A stretch of DNA of 64,000 nt from Pyrinomonadaceae bacterium (GTDB lineage: Bacteria; Acidobacteriota; Blastocatellia; Pyrinomonadales; Pyrinomonadaceae), in NCBI GenBank assembly GCA_019186825.1, contig JABARP010000010.1, positions 235,037-299,036 on the forward strand, given 5' to 3'. The stretch's first letter is position 1, and each line of letters opens with the position of its first letter. A model generated the notes under the pieces. The model was not told the DNA's origin. It saw only the letters and a list, made by a program, of their open reading frames with translations, and ran no database searches. This document shows positions 8,493 through 18,046 of the stretch, one piece after another. A program made the position numbers and the translations under genes.

Positions 8493-8527
8493 AAAAAGCG
8501 GAAGGTCGATGGACCTATCCGCTTTTT
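8493..8527 (-). terminator. Rho-independent terminator of the PilZ gene
   Basis: A 10-bp stem AAAAAGCGGA / TCCGCTTTTT encloses an inner AGGTC/GACCT stem and is flanked by A- and T-runs. On the minus strand it follows the PilZ gene stop by about 28 bases and ends in a T-run. It could also act in the other direction. Confidence 0.8.
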
Positions 8528-8554
8528 GTTTATAATGACGAAAAAAAGAAAAAG

Positions 8555-8956
8555 TTAGTTAACCCACTCCTCTTCGTAATTGAGCTGCCAATGCCGCGTT
8601 ACCCAAGCCTGAGCCTCTGACATCGCCGTTTCTTTCCACTTCTTCAAATTATCGAGGATCGAAAGAGCGGCCATGGGTTTGCTCGGATCACGTTCAACAC
8701 GGATCACCTCGGTTTTGACATCGATGATCGGTTTATCGTCACCGAGGATCCTAAGGCGAACTTTGCTTCCTACCGGCGGAAGTAATTCGAGATTGACGAG
8801 CGCACTCGCCTCTCCCACATTTTCCGTCAAGCCGTCAACCTTTATCGTTCGTCCGCTTTCCGCGTCAACCCAAGTTGCCCTAACGGGCATGCTTGCTGTA
8901 ATGCGATGATGCAATGGCGTTTTGTATGATGATGTAGTGTATTCTACGTCTGCCAT
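8555..8956 (-). CDS. PilZ-domain-like protein
   Basis: A 133-residue protein with a single PilZ-like beta-barrel. HHRITASMPVRATW stands where the RxxxR c-di-GMP motif would be, followed by DGLTENVGEASALVNLELLPPVGSKVRLRI and VIRVERDPSKPMAAL. The second binding motif, D/N-x-S-x-x-G, is reduced to NVGEAS, so ligand binding may be lost. A short Trp-rich tail (WVTRHWQLNYEEEWVN) is added. It is a clear paralogue of the protein at 34974: both share DGLTENVG and VGSKV. Confidence 0.72.
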   Translation of the reverse strand: MADVEYTTSSYKTPLHHRITASMPVRATWVDAESGRTIKVDGLTENVGEASALVNLELLPPVGSKVRLRILGDDKPIIDVKTEVIRVERDPSKPMAALSILDNLKKWKETAMSEAQAWVTRHWQLNYEEEWVN

Positions 8957-9504
8957 TATTTCCCCCTTTTACCTTATAAATGCAATTCGGAATATTTGGG
9001 TGGGTCAAAGATCGATCGAACTGCGCCCAACAATCTTAGCCATTATTACAAAAAAGTCAAGTATCTCGATCAACCGCCCAAAATCAATCTTTTGACCTCC
9101 GTTTCGGCCGAATTACGAGTACTTTGTAACACGAATGATTACAGATGTCAATGGGTCATTTTGAGCGTTTTTACGCCTATTATTCGAGGATAGAAAAAAA
9201 TCATAAGAATCCGCTTGTAAAAGAAGCGATTTGGTTCTACATTGTCCGTATTCAGTTTGCATAAGTGTTACAAAAGGCGGCCTCAGGCCTTGCCCGGTAA
9301 CGAACGCTGAACGTAATGTTGAACAGTCGGTTCCCGCTCTCCGTTTTTAACACGCGATCCGGAGGCCGATCAGGGAGAAAACCCGTTACGGCAAGCTAGA
9401 GTACGGGAAAGTATCCAATTTCGTTCCAAGTCGGCCGCAAATTCCACGACGGTCGGCTAGTGTGCTATTTAGATCAAAAAATTACCTTATTGAGGTACAT
9501 AAAA
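8957..9504 (+). promoter_or_regulatory. Long intergenic leader of the TonB receptor with possible RNA structure
   Basis: This 548-base gap has no gene. CTTGCC (9289-9294) pairs with GGCAAG (9390-9395), and GTAACG (9297-9302) with CGTTAC (9384-9389), forming a closing helix around about 80 bases. Inside it, TCGG 327-330 pairs with CCGA 366-369 and CTCCG 339-343 with CGGAG 360-364 (add 9000). An alternative stem, AAGGC 9274-9278 with GCCTT 9287-9291, would compete with the closing helix. It matches no riboswitch class that I recognise. The rest of the gap is AT-rich and probably holds the PilZ and receptor promoters. Confidence 0.45.
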
Positions 9505-12500
9505 ATGTCCAAACTTTTGTTTAACAAACTGCTTGCGGTGACGGTGCTTGCAGTGCTCTCATTTGCGGGACAAGCATTTGCTCAATCGCAAGCGAGCACC
9601 GGGCAGATCACCGGAACGGTATCGGATCCGAACGGAGCGGTCATTCCGAGCGCGACCGTTACGCTGACAAGCAAAGCTACCAATCAGACACAGACCGCAA
9701 CGACGGGTTCTGACGGCGTATATAAATTCATACTGCTGCAGCCCGGCGTCTATGAAATAAAATCAAACGCATCGGGTTTCGGTGAAGCGAAGCTCGAGGT
9801 TACGGTCGCTGTCGGCCGTACGGTCGATGCCAATATTAAGATGGCGGCCGGAGGAGTTTCGGCGGTTGTCGAGGTCTCGGCTGACGCGATCCAGACGACA
9901 ACGAGCAACTTCGACGCAGTCCAGAGCAGCCAGTCGATCGAGAATCTGCCGATCAACGGCCGACGCTTTCAGGATTTCGTTACCCTGACGCCGACGGCGC
10001 AGGTCGATCCTTCACGCGGCCAGATCTCATTGAGCGGTCAGCGCGGAATCAATTCGAACATCAACGTCGATGGTGTGGATTACAACCAGCCGTTCTTCGG
10101 TGGTATCCGCGGCGGCGAACGTTCGAATTCGGCGTTCACTCTTCCGCAGGAAGCGATCCAGGAGTTCCAGGTCGTTTCCGCCGGTTACTCTGCTGAATTC
10201 GGCCGCAGTTCTGGCGGCATCGTCAACGCAGTTACGAAATCCGGCACGAACGAGGTCCATGGTTCGGCTTTTTATTTGATACGCCCGAAACAATTGGCCC
10301 GAGCAAATGATTTTGCAAAAGCTCTTGCGGACCAGCGGCTCAACGCCCTAGGCCTTAAGGCCACGCTCGCACCGACGCAGCATCAATTCGGCGGCTCGAT
10401 CGGCGGCCCGATCATCAAGGACAAGCTCTTTTATTTTGCGAGCTATGAGCAGCAGCGTTTCCGTGCACCACGTCAGGTTCTTTATCAGAACCTCATCAGC
10501 GTTGCCACTGTTACGCCTTCGCAGCAGGAAGCTTTTGATTTCTATCGCTCGAACGAAGTGCAATACCAGCAGACGAACGATGCCTATGCGGCGTTGGGCA
10601 AGATCGATTGGAACATCAACAACTCCAATCGTTTCAACATCCGCTACAACTTTGCGACCAACAAGGCTCTGAACGCCGTCTCTACCGGCGAGACCGCCCT
10701 CGATCCGACGACGCTCAATTCGCTCTCGACCAACGGTACGGAGAACGATAAGAATCACATTGTGGTCGCTCAGCTTGTTTCGACGCTTAGTTCGAATTGG
10801 ATAAACGAATTCCGCGGACAGTGGGCCTATGAAGAAAGGCCGCGTATCCCGAATGAGCTCGTCGCCAATATCAATACGTCGATCGGCACATATGGAACGC
10901 GAAACTTCCTGCCTACGACGCAATTCGACAAGCGTCTACAGTTTGCTGATAGCCTTACGTATCTCAAGGGGGCTCACACGTTCAAATTCGGCGGCGAGTA
11001 CAGCCGCATTAGGGCAGAACAGACGTTCGGCTTCAACCAGACGGGTGTTTATACGTTCTCGGGCCTTAGCTCGACAACTGCGATCCTTGACGCTCTTGGA
11101 GTTACCCGAACTGCCACATTCCGCGGCAGATTCGACACGACGACCGCTCGCTACAATCGTCAGGTCGGAAACCTGGCGGCAGGATTCGGCGTTCAGGAAC
11201 TCGCGGCGTTCGCCCAGGATTCGTGGCGTGTGAACAACAAGCTTACGGTTAATCTCGGCCTTCGCTTCGAGAAGCAGTTCAACCCGACAGCCGAAGCAAA
11301 TAACAACCCGGTCCTCACGCTTATCAGGAACACATCGTTCCCGATGCTGGGTGGAAAGGGTATCGATCCCGCAAATATTCCGGATAGCCAGAACGAATGG
11401 GGACCGCGTGTCGGTTTCGCATACGATCCATGGGCCAACGGCAAAACGGTTATCCGAGCATTTGCAGGCAGATATTTTGCTCGCACACCGCTTATCGTAC
11501 TGGCGGCGCCGTTCAACAACTTCCGTGATCCGGCAGGCGACCTTTCGGTTACGCTCGGCTCGCCGGCCTTCAGCGCGGCGGGTTTCAACCAGGCTAGCTT
11601 TGATGCCGCAAATCCGCAGTACGTCGCGATCGTGGGTGGAACAGGCTTTACGCCAAATACGGTGTATCGTCAGTTCGCGATCCTTGGTATCGATCTGAAT
11701 ACGTCCTCGCTGAGTTCGCTGCCGATCCTGACCCCGGCGCAGTTGGCTACGATCCAAAGCGCGATCCTCGCTGCGACGACAAACCCGCCGGCAAACCTCG
11801 GGATCTTCCAGGGAGCGAACTTCATCGGTATCGCACCTGATTTCAAGAACCCCGAATCGTTCCAGTTCGGTTTTGGCGTCGAGCATCAGCTGACGTCGAA
11901 GTTCACATTCGGTATCGATTATTCCCAGGTGAACACGATCCATCTGCAGAGGAATCGCGACATCAATTTGCCTGCTCCGACCGGCGTCGATCCTGTTACG
12001 GGACGTGTCCTCGTCAACCGCAACCTTCGGCCGATCCGCAGCATCGGCACCTTGCAGATGCGTGATTCGTCGGCCCGTTCACTTTATAGAGCATTGACGA
12101 TCCGTGCGAACTACAAGCAGAAATGGATGCGGGTGAATATGTACTACACGCTTTCGCGTTCGCTTTCGGATGACGACAACGAACGCGATTCAGGCGGCGT
12201 GCTCTATTCGAATCCGTATGACCTAAGGGGCGAATATTACAATTCGCGTCTTGATCGACGGCATCAATTCGTTGCTAACCCGATTTTTTTCCTCCCGTGG
12301 GATTTCGAAGTATCGAGCGCTATTCGTTTGCGCTCGGGCTCGCCGATCGATGCTCGCGTCGGCTCTGATCTGAACGGCGACGGTAACTCGACCGAGCGTC
12401 CGATGATCGTCCCCGGCGTCGAGCTGAAGAGGAACTACTACACGAATCGTCCGATCTACGATGTCGATATGCGTGTTCAGAAGAGCTTCAAGTTCGGCGA

Positions 12501-12759
12501 AACGCGGCGTCTGGCCCTTTCAGCGGAGTTCTTTAATATTTTCAACCTTTCGAACCTTCAGTTCGGTGGATCGGCTACGACAAATTTCTGTTCGAGCTCG
12601 TCCTCGACCTGCGGTCTGACAGGTCCGACGAATATTAACTTCCTGAATACGATCCAGCAGAATCCGTCCGCATCGAATTACGGAAAACTCAACCTCTCGG
12701 GCCTTAATCCGGGAAGCCAGGTCTTCCAGATGCAGCTCGGAGCTCGACTTTACTTCTAA
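9505..12759 (+). CDS. TonB-dependent receptor, Oar-like, with carboxypeptidase-like regulatory domain
   Basis: A 1084-residue outer-membrane transporter. Residues 1-26 are a signal peptide ending AFAQ. A carboxypeptidase-like regulatory (Ig-like) domain follows, with GQITGTVSDPNGAVIPSATV. The plug begins near SIENLPINGRRFQDF and includes GINSNINVDGVDYNQPFFGG. The remainder is a beta-barrel with many Tyr/Asn-rich strands and a C-terminal phenylalanine (QLGARLYF), as expected for Bam-assembled barrels. The ATG at 9505 with TGAGG upstream starts the signal peptide and is preferred over 9460. Such Oar-like receptors are expanded in Acidobacteria and are thought to import large substrates such as glycans or peptides. 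The substrate here is unknown. Confidence 0.92.
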   Translation: MSKLLFNKLLAVTVLAVLSFAGQAFAQSQASTGQITGTVSDPNGAVIPSATVTLTSKATNQTQTATTGSDGVYKFILLQPGVYEIKSNASGFGEAKLEVTVAVGRTVDANIKMAAGGVSAVVEVSADAIQTTTSNFDAVQSSQSIENLPINGRRFQDFVTLTPTAQVDPSRGQISLSGQRGINSNINVDGVDYNQPFFGGIRGGERSNSAFTLPQEAIQEFQVVSAGYSAEFGRSSGGIVNAVTKSGTNEVHGSAFYLIRPKQLARANDFAKALADQRLNALGLKATLAPTQHQFGGSIGGPIIKDKLFYFASYEQQRFRAPRQVLYQNLISVATVTPSQQEAFDFYRSNEVQYQQTNDAYAALGKIDWNINNSNRFNIRYNFATNKALNAVSTGETALDPTTLNSLSTNGTENDKNHIVVAQLVSTLSSNWINEFRGQWAYEERPRIPNELVANINTSIGTYGTRNFLPTTQFDKRLQFADSLTYLKGAHTFKFGGEYSRIRAEQTFGFNQTGVYTFSGLSSTTAILDALGVTRTATFRGRFDTTTARYNRQVGNLAAGFGVQELAAFAQDSWRVNNKLTVNLGLRFEKQFNPTAEANNNPVLTLIRNTSFPMLGGKGIDPANIPDSQNEWGPRVGFAYDPWANGKTVIRAFAGRYFARTPLIVLAAPFNNFRDPAGDLSVTLGSPAFSAAGFNQASFDAANPQYVAIVGGTGFTPNTVYRQFAILGIDLNTSSLSSLPILTPAQLATIQSAILAATTNPPANLGIFQGANFIGIAPDFKNPESFQFGFGVEHQLTSKFTFGIDYSQVNTIHLQRNRDINLPAPTGVDPVTGRVLVNRNLRPIRSIGTLQMRDSSARSLYRALTIRANYKQKWMRVNMYYTLSRSLSDDDNERDSGGVLYSNPYDLRGEYYNSRLDRRHQFVANPIFFLPWDFEVSSAIRLRSGSPIDARVGSDLNGDGNSTERPMIVPGVELKRNYYTNRPIYDVDMRVQKSFKFGETRRLALSAEFFNIFNLSNLQFGGSATTNFCSSSSSTCGLTGPTNINFLNTIQQNPSASNYGKLNLSGLNPGSQVFQMQLGARLYF

Positions 12760-12768
12760 CCGAGGTTC

Positions 12769-12801
12769 GGCGGGCGCTATTTGCCCGCCCGCACCCTTTT
12801 T
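12769..12801 (+). terminator. Rho-independent terminator after the TonB receptor
   Basis: The stem GGCGGGC (12769-12775) pairs with GCCCGCC (12783-12789) and is followed by a short T-run at 12797-12801. It lies 10 bases after the receptor stop. Confidence 0.75.
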
Positions 12802-12807
12802 CAATAG

Positions 12808-12856
12808 ACGCTGCTTGGGATCGATACGATAACGGCCCGAGCAGCGTTCTTTTTTT
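12808..12856 (+). terminator. Second terminator-like hairpin
   Basis: ACGCTGCTTGGG (12808-12819) pairs with CCCGAGCAGCGT (12836-12847) with one G-T pair, followed by TTCTTTTTTT. It acts as a back-up to the first terminator and insulates the downstream glycosyltransferase gene. Confidence 0.7.
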
Positions 12857-12898
12857 CTCATACACGGGCGGCTTGCTATACTTCCAAAGTCTTTCGTT

Positions 12899-14008
12899 AT
12901 GCGTATCCTGCAAATAACATCGGCGAAGAACTTTGGCGGCGGCGAGCGGCATTTTTGCGACCTCGCTTTTGGCCTGAAGGAGCGCGGGCACGAGGTCTTC
13001 GTGGCCATTCGTCCCACGAATCAATGGCAGGATCGGCTTGACCTTATCCCGAAAGAAAATATTCTCTTCGTCTCGATACGAAACTCGTTCGGGATGTTCA
13101 GCGCAAAGCGGATCGCGACCTTCATCGAACGAAATGATATCGATATTCTGCATGCTCACGTCGCTCGCGATTATCTCGCAGCGTCCGTCGCAGCTCGGAT
13201 CGCGAAAAGGGCAAAGCTCGTCGTAACGCGGCACGTTCTCTTTCCGCTCAAGCCTTTTCACAAGATCGCGCTCAAGAACGTCGATGCTGCCGTTGCGGTG
13301 TCGCCGGCGGTTGCGACCGAACTCGCTAACATTTTTCCACGCAACAAGATACATACGATCCCGAACGGATTGGACGTCAGGCTGCCCGCAAATTCGGCCG
13401 AGCTCGGACGCGAGTTTCGGGTTTTTCACAATATACCGCTCGATGCTCCGCTCGTGCTTGCCGTCGGTGAGCTAAAACCGCTAAAGGGCCAGATCGACCT
13501 TGTTCTGGCGGCGGCCGAGGTCGTCAAGAAGGTCCCGAACGCGCACTTTTGCATAACCGGCGTGGACAATTCTAGCGGACGCCGTTTTCGCCGAGAGTTG
13601 CGAAGGCTTGCTTCGACGCTCGGCATCGGTGAACGTTTTACATGGCTTGACTGGATCGAGGACACGCGTCCGGCTTTCGCGGCTGCGGACCTTTTTGTTT
13701 CGCCATCGCATTCGGAAAGCTTCGGCCTAGCGATGCTTGAAGCTATGGCATCGCAAAAGGCAGTCATCGCGACACGTACAGAAGGTGCCGTAACGCTGAT
13801 CGACGACCCAAAACTACTTGTTCCCGTTAATGAACCAGTCGCAATGGCGACGGCCATCGCGGATCTACTTCCCAACGTCGAAGAACGCGAGAAGGTCGGT
13901 GTGAGATTGCGTAGCCGTGCGGAGAAGGAATTCTCGCTTGCGAAGTTCATCGACGGCCACGAAAAGCTTTATGATGAACTGCTCGGTGCCCGCTCAGAGA
14001 GCACTTAG
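12899..14008 (+). CDS. Glycosyltransferase, GT4 family
   Basis: A 369-residue GT-B glycosyltransferase. The N-terminal half starts MRILQITSAKNFGGGERHF, the usual glycine-rich acceptor loop, and includes DILHAHVARDY. The C-terminal half has LAVGELKPLKGQIDLVLAA and the donor-site block SPSHSESFGLAMLEAMASQKAVI with the EX7E pair. It stands alone after two terminators and is not part of an obvious glycan operon. It could act on LPS, capsule or a glycolipid. Confidence 0.88.
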   Translation: MRILQITSAKNFGGGERHFCDLAFGLKERGHEVFVAIRPTNQWQDRLDLIPKENILFVSIRNSFGMFSAKRIATFIERNDIDILHAHVARDYLAASVAARIAKRAKLVVTRHVLFPLKPFHKIALKNVDAAVAVSPAVATELANIFPRNKIHTIPNGLDVRLPANSAELGREFRVFHNIPLDAPLVLAVGELKPLKGQIDLVLAAAEVVKKVPNAHFCITGVDNSSGRRFRRELRRLASTLGIGERFTWLDWIEDTRPAFAAADLFVSPSHSESFGLAMLEAMASQKAVIATRTEGAVTLIDDPKLLVPVNEPVAMATAIADLLPNVEEREKVGVRLRSRAEKEFSLAKFIDGHEKLYDELLGARSEST

Positions 14009-14055
14009 CAGATTAAAAAAAACTGGACCATTGACGGTCATATTTTTGAAACCCT

Positions 14056-15369
14056 ATGAGGAAAGCGATTCTTTTATCCCTGATCGCAATATTCGTGTCT
14101 CTTAACATATTTGCCCAAACTCCCCAGGAACTTGCGGATGCGTGGGATGCCACGCACATAACGGATAAAGAACCATCGGACGTTCGGCATGCAGACCTTA
14201 AAGTCTATATCGAGAAACTTCGTGAGCAGGGCGTCAAGGTCGGCGAGGTTGGCCGCAGCAACGCCGGCCGCGAGATCTATCAGATGGAATTTGGCAGCGG
14301 TCCGACGAAGGTTTTTCTTTGGTCGCAGATGCATGGCGACGAGCCGACCGCTACCTCAGCGCTCGTCGACATATTTTCTTATCTTGCGACACACAAGGAT
14401 GTGCCGTGGGTCAAAGAATTTGCGGCGAAGCTCACGATCCGTGCGGTTCCAATGCTGAATCCCGACGGTGCGGAACTCTATCAACGCCGCAACCTTCAGG
14501 GCATCGACATTAACCGCGACGCACTGAATCTTGCAACGCCCGAGGCCCGGCTTCTTAAGTGGCTGCAGAACAATTGGCAGCCGGACATCGGCTTTAACCT
14601 GCACAATCAGCAGGAATTGACCGCGGTCGATCACACGGGTAACCAGGCGTCGATCTCGTTCCTCGTCGTTTACGGCGATCCGGCGAAGACCGAGACCGCC
14701 GGAATGCTCCGGAATAAGCGGATCGTCTCGGCGATGACGAAGGCGATCGAGACGTTCATTCCCGGCCATATCGCACGGTACGGTGATGATTGGACGCCGA
14801 CAGCATTCGGCGATAATTTCTCGGCGTGGGGCACGCCTGTGATATTGATCGAGACTGGTGCTCTAGTCGGCCAAAAGGAATTGTATTTAGCGAAGATCAA
14901 TTTTATAGCGATAATGACGGCGTTCTCGTCGCTTGCGACCGGTTCGGAGGCGACGGGCTCGACACTGACTTACGACACGCTACCCCGAAATGCGTCCGGT
15001 ACGCTTGTAAGCTTTATATTCAGGAACGTCCAGGCGGCTCCAACGGGTAACAAGGCGTCGATGCCTGTTGATATCGCTGCGGTCGCCGCACGCCGTCGGG
15101 CGAGCTTTACAACATCGATCAGAATATCGAGAGTCGGAAATGTCGGCGGGCTGACTGGACTCGAGGAATTTGACGCTGCCGGATTCTACGTCGTCCAAAG
15201 GTTCGGCAGCCTTGCGCCGGGAAAGCTTGCCGAGCTGTTCTTTTATAAGAAGGACCGCGTGGTCGACTGGAAGGCTCAGGATATAATAGAAAAGTTCGAA
15301 CCGGACGCGATCTTCTCAGCAGGATCCTGGACAAAAGGTGAAGGCGTAGTGCCGAAGATACAACGCTAG
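14056..15369 (+). CDS. Secreted zinc carboxypeptidase-like protein, M14 family
   Basis: A 437-residue protein with a signal peptide (MRKAILLSLIAIFVSLNIFAQ), so exported. The M14 core shows the first zinc motif as SQMHGDEPTA (H-x-x-E), RAVPMLNPDGAE, GIDINRDAL, the third zinc ligand region NLHNQQ, and PVILIETGAL with the expected catalytic Glu. The last 130 residues are an extra domain of unclear role. The stop is only 5 bases before recN, so it may be cotranscribed with the repair gene although the functions look unrelated. Metal ligands appear intact. Confidence 0.87.
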   Translation: MRKAILLSLIAIFVSLNIFAQTPQELADAWDATHITDKEPSDVRHADLKVYIEKLREQGVKVGEVGRSNAGREIYQMEFGSGPTKVFLWSQMHGDEPTATSALVDIFSYLATHKDVPWVKEFAAKLTIRAVPMLNPDGAELYQRRNLQGIDINRDALNLATPEARLLKWLQNNWQPDIGFNLHNQQELTAVDHTGNQASISFLVVYGDPAKTETAGMLRNKRIVSAMTKAIETFIPGHIARYGDDWTPTAFGDNFSAWGTPVILIETGALVGQKELYLAKINFIAIMTAFSSLATGSEATGSTLTYDTLPRNASGTLVSFIFRNVQAAPTGNKASMPVDIAAVAARRRASFTTSIRISRVGNVGGLTGLEEFDAAGFYVVQRFGSLAPGKLAELFFYKKDRVVDWKAQDIIEKFEPDAIFSAGSWTKGEGVVPKIQR

Positions 15370-15374
15370 AAACT

Positions 15375-17042
15375 GTGCTGCGGTTGCTCAAGATCAATAA
15401 CATCGCCCTTATCGACGATCTCGAGATCGAGTTCGGCGACGGGCTGAATCTGTTGACCGGCGAAACCGGCTCGGGAAAGTCGATCATTGTTGACGGTCTC
15501 GGAGCACTTTCGGGTGAGCGCATTTCATCTGACCTTATAAAACAGGGCGAATCCGCGGCCCGCATCGAAGGCGTCTTTTCGATCGAGCTTTCGTCCGGGG
15601 ACGCCGCGATATTTGCGGAGGCGGGCGTCGAAGCGGCCGACGATGAGATCATCGTGCGGCGGGAATTATCATCGTCGGGCAAGAATCGCATTTTCGTCAA
15701 TGACCGCCTCGTCACGCAGAATTTTCTAAAACGTGTAGGCCATCTTTTCGCTGAGATCAGCGGCCAGGGCGAACAGGCCGTTCTCTACGATCAGCGTTCG
15801 CACCTTTCGATGCTCGATGCAGCGGCCGATGTTGAAAAGGAACTCGCGGCCGTGGGCAAAGCATTCCAACATTGGGCCGAGATGCGCCGCGAGCTCGACG
15901 GGCTCAACGAGGATGAATCGGCGAAGCTCCGCTCGCTAGATATCTTGCGTTTCGAGATCGAAGAGATCGAGCGTGCAGGCATACGCGTCGGCGAGGAGGA
16001 GGAGCTTGAGGCCGAGAAGCTCCGAGTTGTAAATTCCGAGAAACTTGCTGTCGCAAGTGAAGAGCTTTCCGACACGCTTTACGATTCCGACCTTTCGACG
16101 ATCACTACGCTCGACCGTGCTTCCCGGCGGCTTGCGGAACTTGCCGAATTCGATGATGCGTTCAAGGAGTTTGACGAGGGCGTTGCGTCCGCACGAGCCG
16201 TGATCGAAGAGCTTGCGGCAACTGCGAGGCGGTTTCGCTCGACGCTTGAGGTCGCTCCCGGCCGGCTCGACGAGATCGAGACGAGGCTCGCGGAGCTATC
16301 AAGGCTCAAGCGAAAATACGGCGGCAGCATCGATGCCGTTCTTGAACACTACAATGCTTCAAAGCAGAAGTTTGACTCGATCGAGATGTCGGGCCAAAGA
16401 GAAAATGAGTTGCGAGAACAGCTTGCGTTGGCTGAGACCGAATACAAAAAGGTAGCGGACAGGCTCTCAAAAAAACGAGCCGCTGCAGCGGCGAAGTTCA
16501 AAGCGGCCGTTGAGAAGGAGCTTGCCTTCGTAGCTCTGGAAAAGGCCGTATTTGAAGTGCGTTTGACCGAGCGTGAAAAGTTTTCCGCCGAAGGCAGCGA
16601 ACACGCTGAATTCTATTTTTCGGCAAACCCCGGGGAACCCGCAAGGCCGCTTGCGAAGGTCGCGTCGGGCGGTGAGGTTTCGCGTTTGATGCTTGTGCTG
16701 CGAACGGTAAGCGGCAAAAAAGAGACCCAGCGAACCGCCGTTTTTGATGAGATCGACATCGGTATCGGAGGCCGCGTTGCCGAGGCGGTCGGCCGCAGAT
16801 TGCAGAAACTTGCCGCAAACCAACAGGTTCTTTGTGTAACTCACCAACCGCAGATCGCGTCGCTTGCCGATCATCATTTCGTCGTAGAGAAATCAATACG
16901 ATCGAACACGACGAAGCTTTCGGTTCGAGAGCTTGATACCGTCGAACGGATCGACGAAGTTGCCCGAATGCTCGCCGGTCGCGAGATAACCGAAGCTGCC
17001 CGCGAGAACGCAAAGGCGATGCTTGCCGCGCAAAATAAATGA
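15375..17042 (+). CDS. recN: DNA repair protein RecN
   Basis: RecN is an SMC-like ATPase that acts early in double-strand break repair. The 555-residue product has the usual length and architecture: an N-terminal LKINNIALIDDLEIEF strand and Walker A GETGSGKS, a long Glu/Lys-rich coiled coil in the middle (roughly 150-370), then ABC signature ASGGEVSRLML, Walker B TAVFDEIDIGIGG and CVTHQPQIASLADHH. The start is a GTG. Its stop overlaps the asparaginase start by 4 bases. Confidence 0.95.
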   Translation: MLRLLKINNIALIDDLEIEFGDGLNLLTGETGSGKSIIVDGLGALSGERISSDLIKQGESAARIEGVFSIELSSGDAAIFAEAGVEAADDEIIVRRELSSSGKNRIFVNDRLVTQNFLKRVGHLFAEISGQGEQAVLYDQRSHLSMLDAAADVEKELAAVGKAFQHWAEMRRELDGLNEDESAKLRSLDILRFEIEEIERAGIRVGEEEELEAEKLRVVNSEKLAVASEELSDTLYDSDLSTITTLDRASRRLAELAEFDDAFKEFDEGVASARAVIEELAATARRFRSTLEVAPGRLDEIETRLAELSRLKRKYGGSIDAVLEHYNASKQKFDSIEMSGQRENELREQLALAETEYKKVADRLSKKRAAAAAKFKAAVEKELAFVALEKAVFEVRLTEREKFSAEGSEHAEFYFSANPGEPARPLAKVASGGEVSRLMLVLRTVSGKKETQRTAVFDEIDIGIGGRVAEAVGRRLQKLAANQQVLCVTHQPQIASLADHHFVVEKSIRSNTTKLSVRELDTVERIDEVARMLAGREITEAARENAKAMLAAQNK

Positions 17043-18046
17043 CAATGAACGCTGAAATCCTTGCAAATGTAATTCGTGGGAACAACGTAGAATCGGTCCA
17101 CGCAGGCCATCTTGCGGTCGTTGACGGCGAAGGCAACACGGTGCTCGTAAAAGGCGATCCCTCGGTGGCGACGTACTTTCGCTCTGCCGCGAAACCTTTT
17201 CAGTTCATACCGAATCTGACAAGCGGTGCCGCCGATGCTTTTGGCTTTGACGAGCGGGAAGTTGCTCTTGCCGTCGCGTCACATTCGGGCGAGGATATGC
17301 ACGTCGAGGTTGCCGCATCGATGCTTGCGAAGGCCGGGTTTAGCGAGAGCGATCTGCGGTGCGGGGCGCACTTTCCGTTCGATTCCGCAACGTCGGCGAG
17401 GATGAAACGCGCCAGTGAAGAACCGACGCAGCTTCACAATAACTGCTCGGGAAAGCACGCCGCGATGCTCGCATTCGCAAAGCACATCGGCTCGGGGACC
17501 GATGAATATGAATCGCCGGAGAATCGCATTCAAGGAAGGATACTTCGGTGCCTAAAGGACTTTGCCGAGACGGAAGATATCTCACTCGGAACCGACGGCT
17601 GTGCCGCCCCGAACTTTTGCCTTCCCGTAGCGGCGATGGCTAAGAGTTTTGCGAACCTTGTGAATCCCGCACGTTTTCCGGAGATCACGCAGTCGGCATG
17701 CAAGCGTATAGTCGCCGCGATGACTGAATATCCTGAGCTCATCGGCGGTTCGACACGCCTCGATACGACGCTGATGCGTGCAGGTAACGGTTCGCTCATT
17801 TCAAAGGTTGGGGCCGATGGCGTTTGGGCGTGCGGCATCGTGCCGTCCGAGAAATATCCGAGCGGGCTCGGCATTGCGTTGAAGATCGCCGACGGCGACG
17901 ATATGCGCGGACGCCCGGTCGTTGCCGTCGCGATCCTAAAGAAACTCTGTATTTTAGAAGCCGATGCGATGCCCGACCTTTCACCGATGCCGATCAAAAA
18001 CAGACGTGGCGACACTGTCGGCCGTATCGAAGCCGTCGAGCTCTGA
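17039..18046 (+). CDS. L-asparaginase II family protein (AnsA/Rhizobium type)
   Basis: This family hydrolyses L-asparagine to aspartate and ammonia and is unrelated in fold to the E. coli AnsA/AnsB enzymes. The 335-residue product shows the family blocks FRSAAKPFQFIP, ALAVASHSGEDMHV, LHNNCSGKHAAMLAF, GTDGCAAPNFCLPVAAMA and MRAGNGSLISKVGADGVW. The serine and lysine within SAAKPFQ and the Cys/Lys of NNCSGKH match the conserved active-site region. No signal peptide is present. It overlaps recN by ATGA, and its stop overlaps the GNAT start (TGATG), giving a tightly coupled three-gene unit. Confidence 0.88.
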   Translation: MTMNAEILANVIRGNNVESVHAGHLAVVDGEGNTVLVKGDPSVATYFRSAAKPFQFIPNLTSGAADAFGFDEREVALAVASHSGEDMHVEVAASMLAKAGFSESDLRCGAHFPFDSATSARMKRASEEPTQLHNNCSGKHAAMLAFAKHIGSGTDEYESPENRIQGRILRCLKDFAETEDISLGTDGCAAPNFCLPVAAMAKSFANLVNPARFPEITQSACKRIVAAMTEYPELIGGSTRLDTTLMRAGNGSLISKVGADGVWACGIVPSEKYPSGLGIALKIADGDDMRGRPVVAVAILKKLCILEADAMPDLSPMPIKNRRGDTVGRIEAVEL

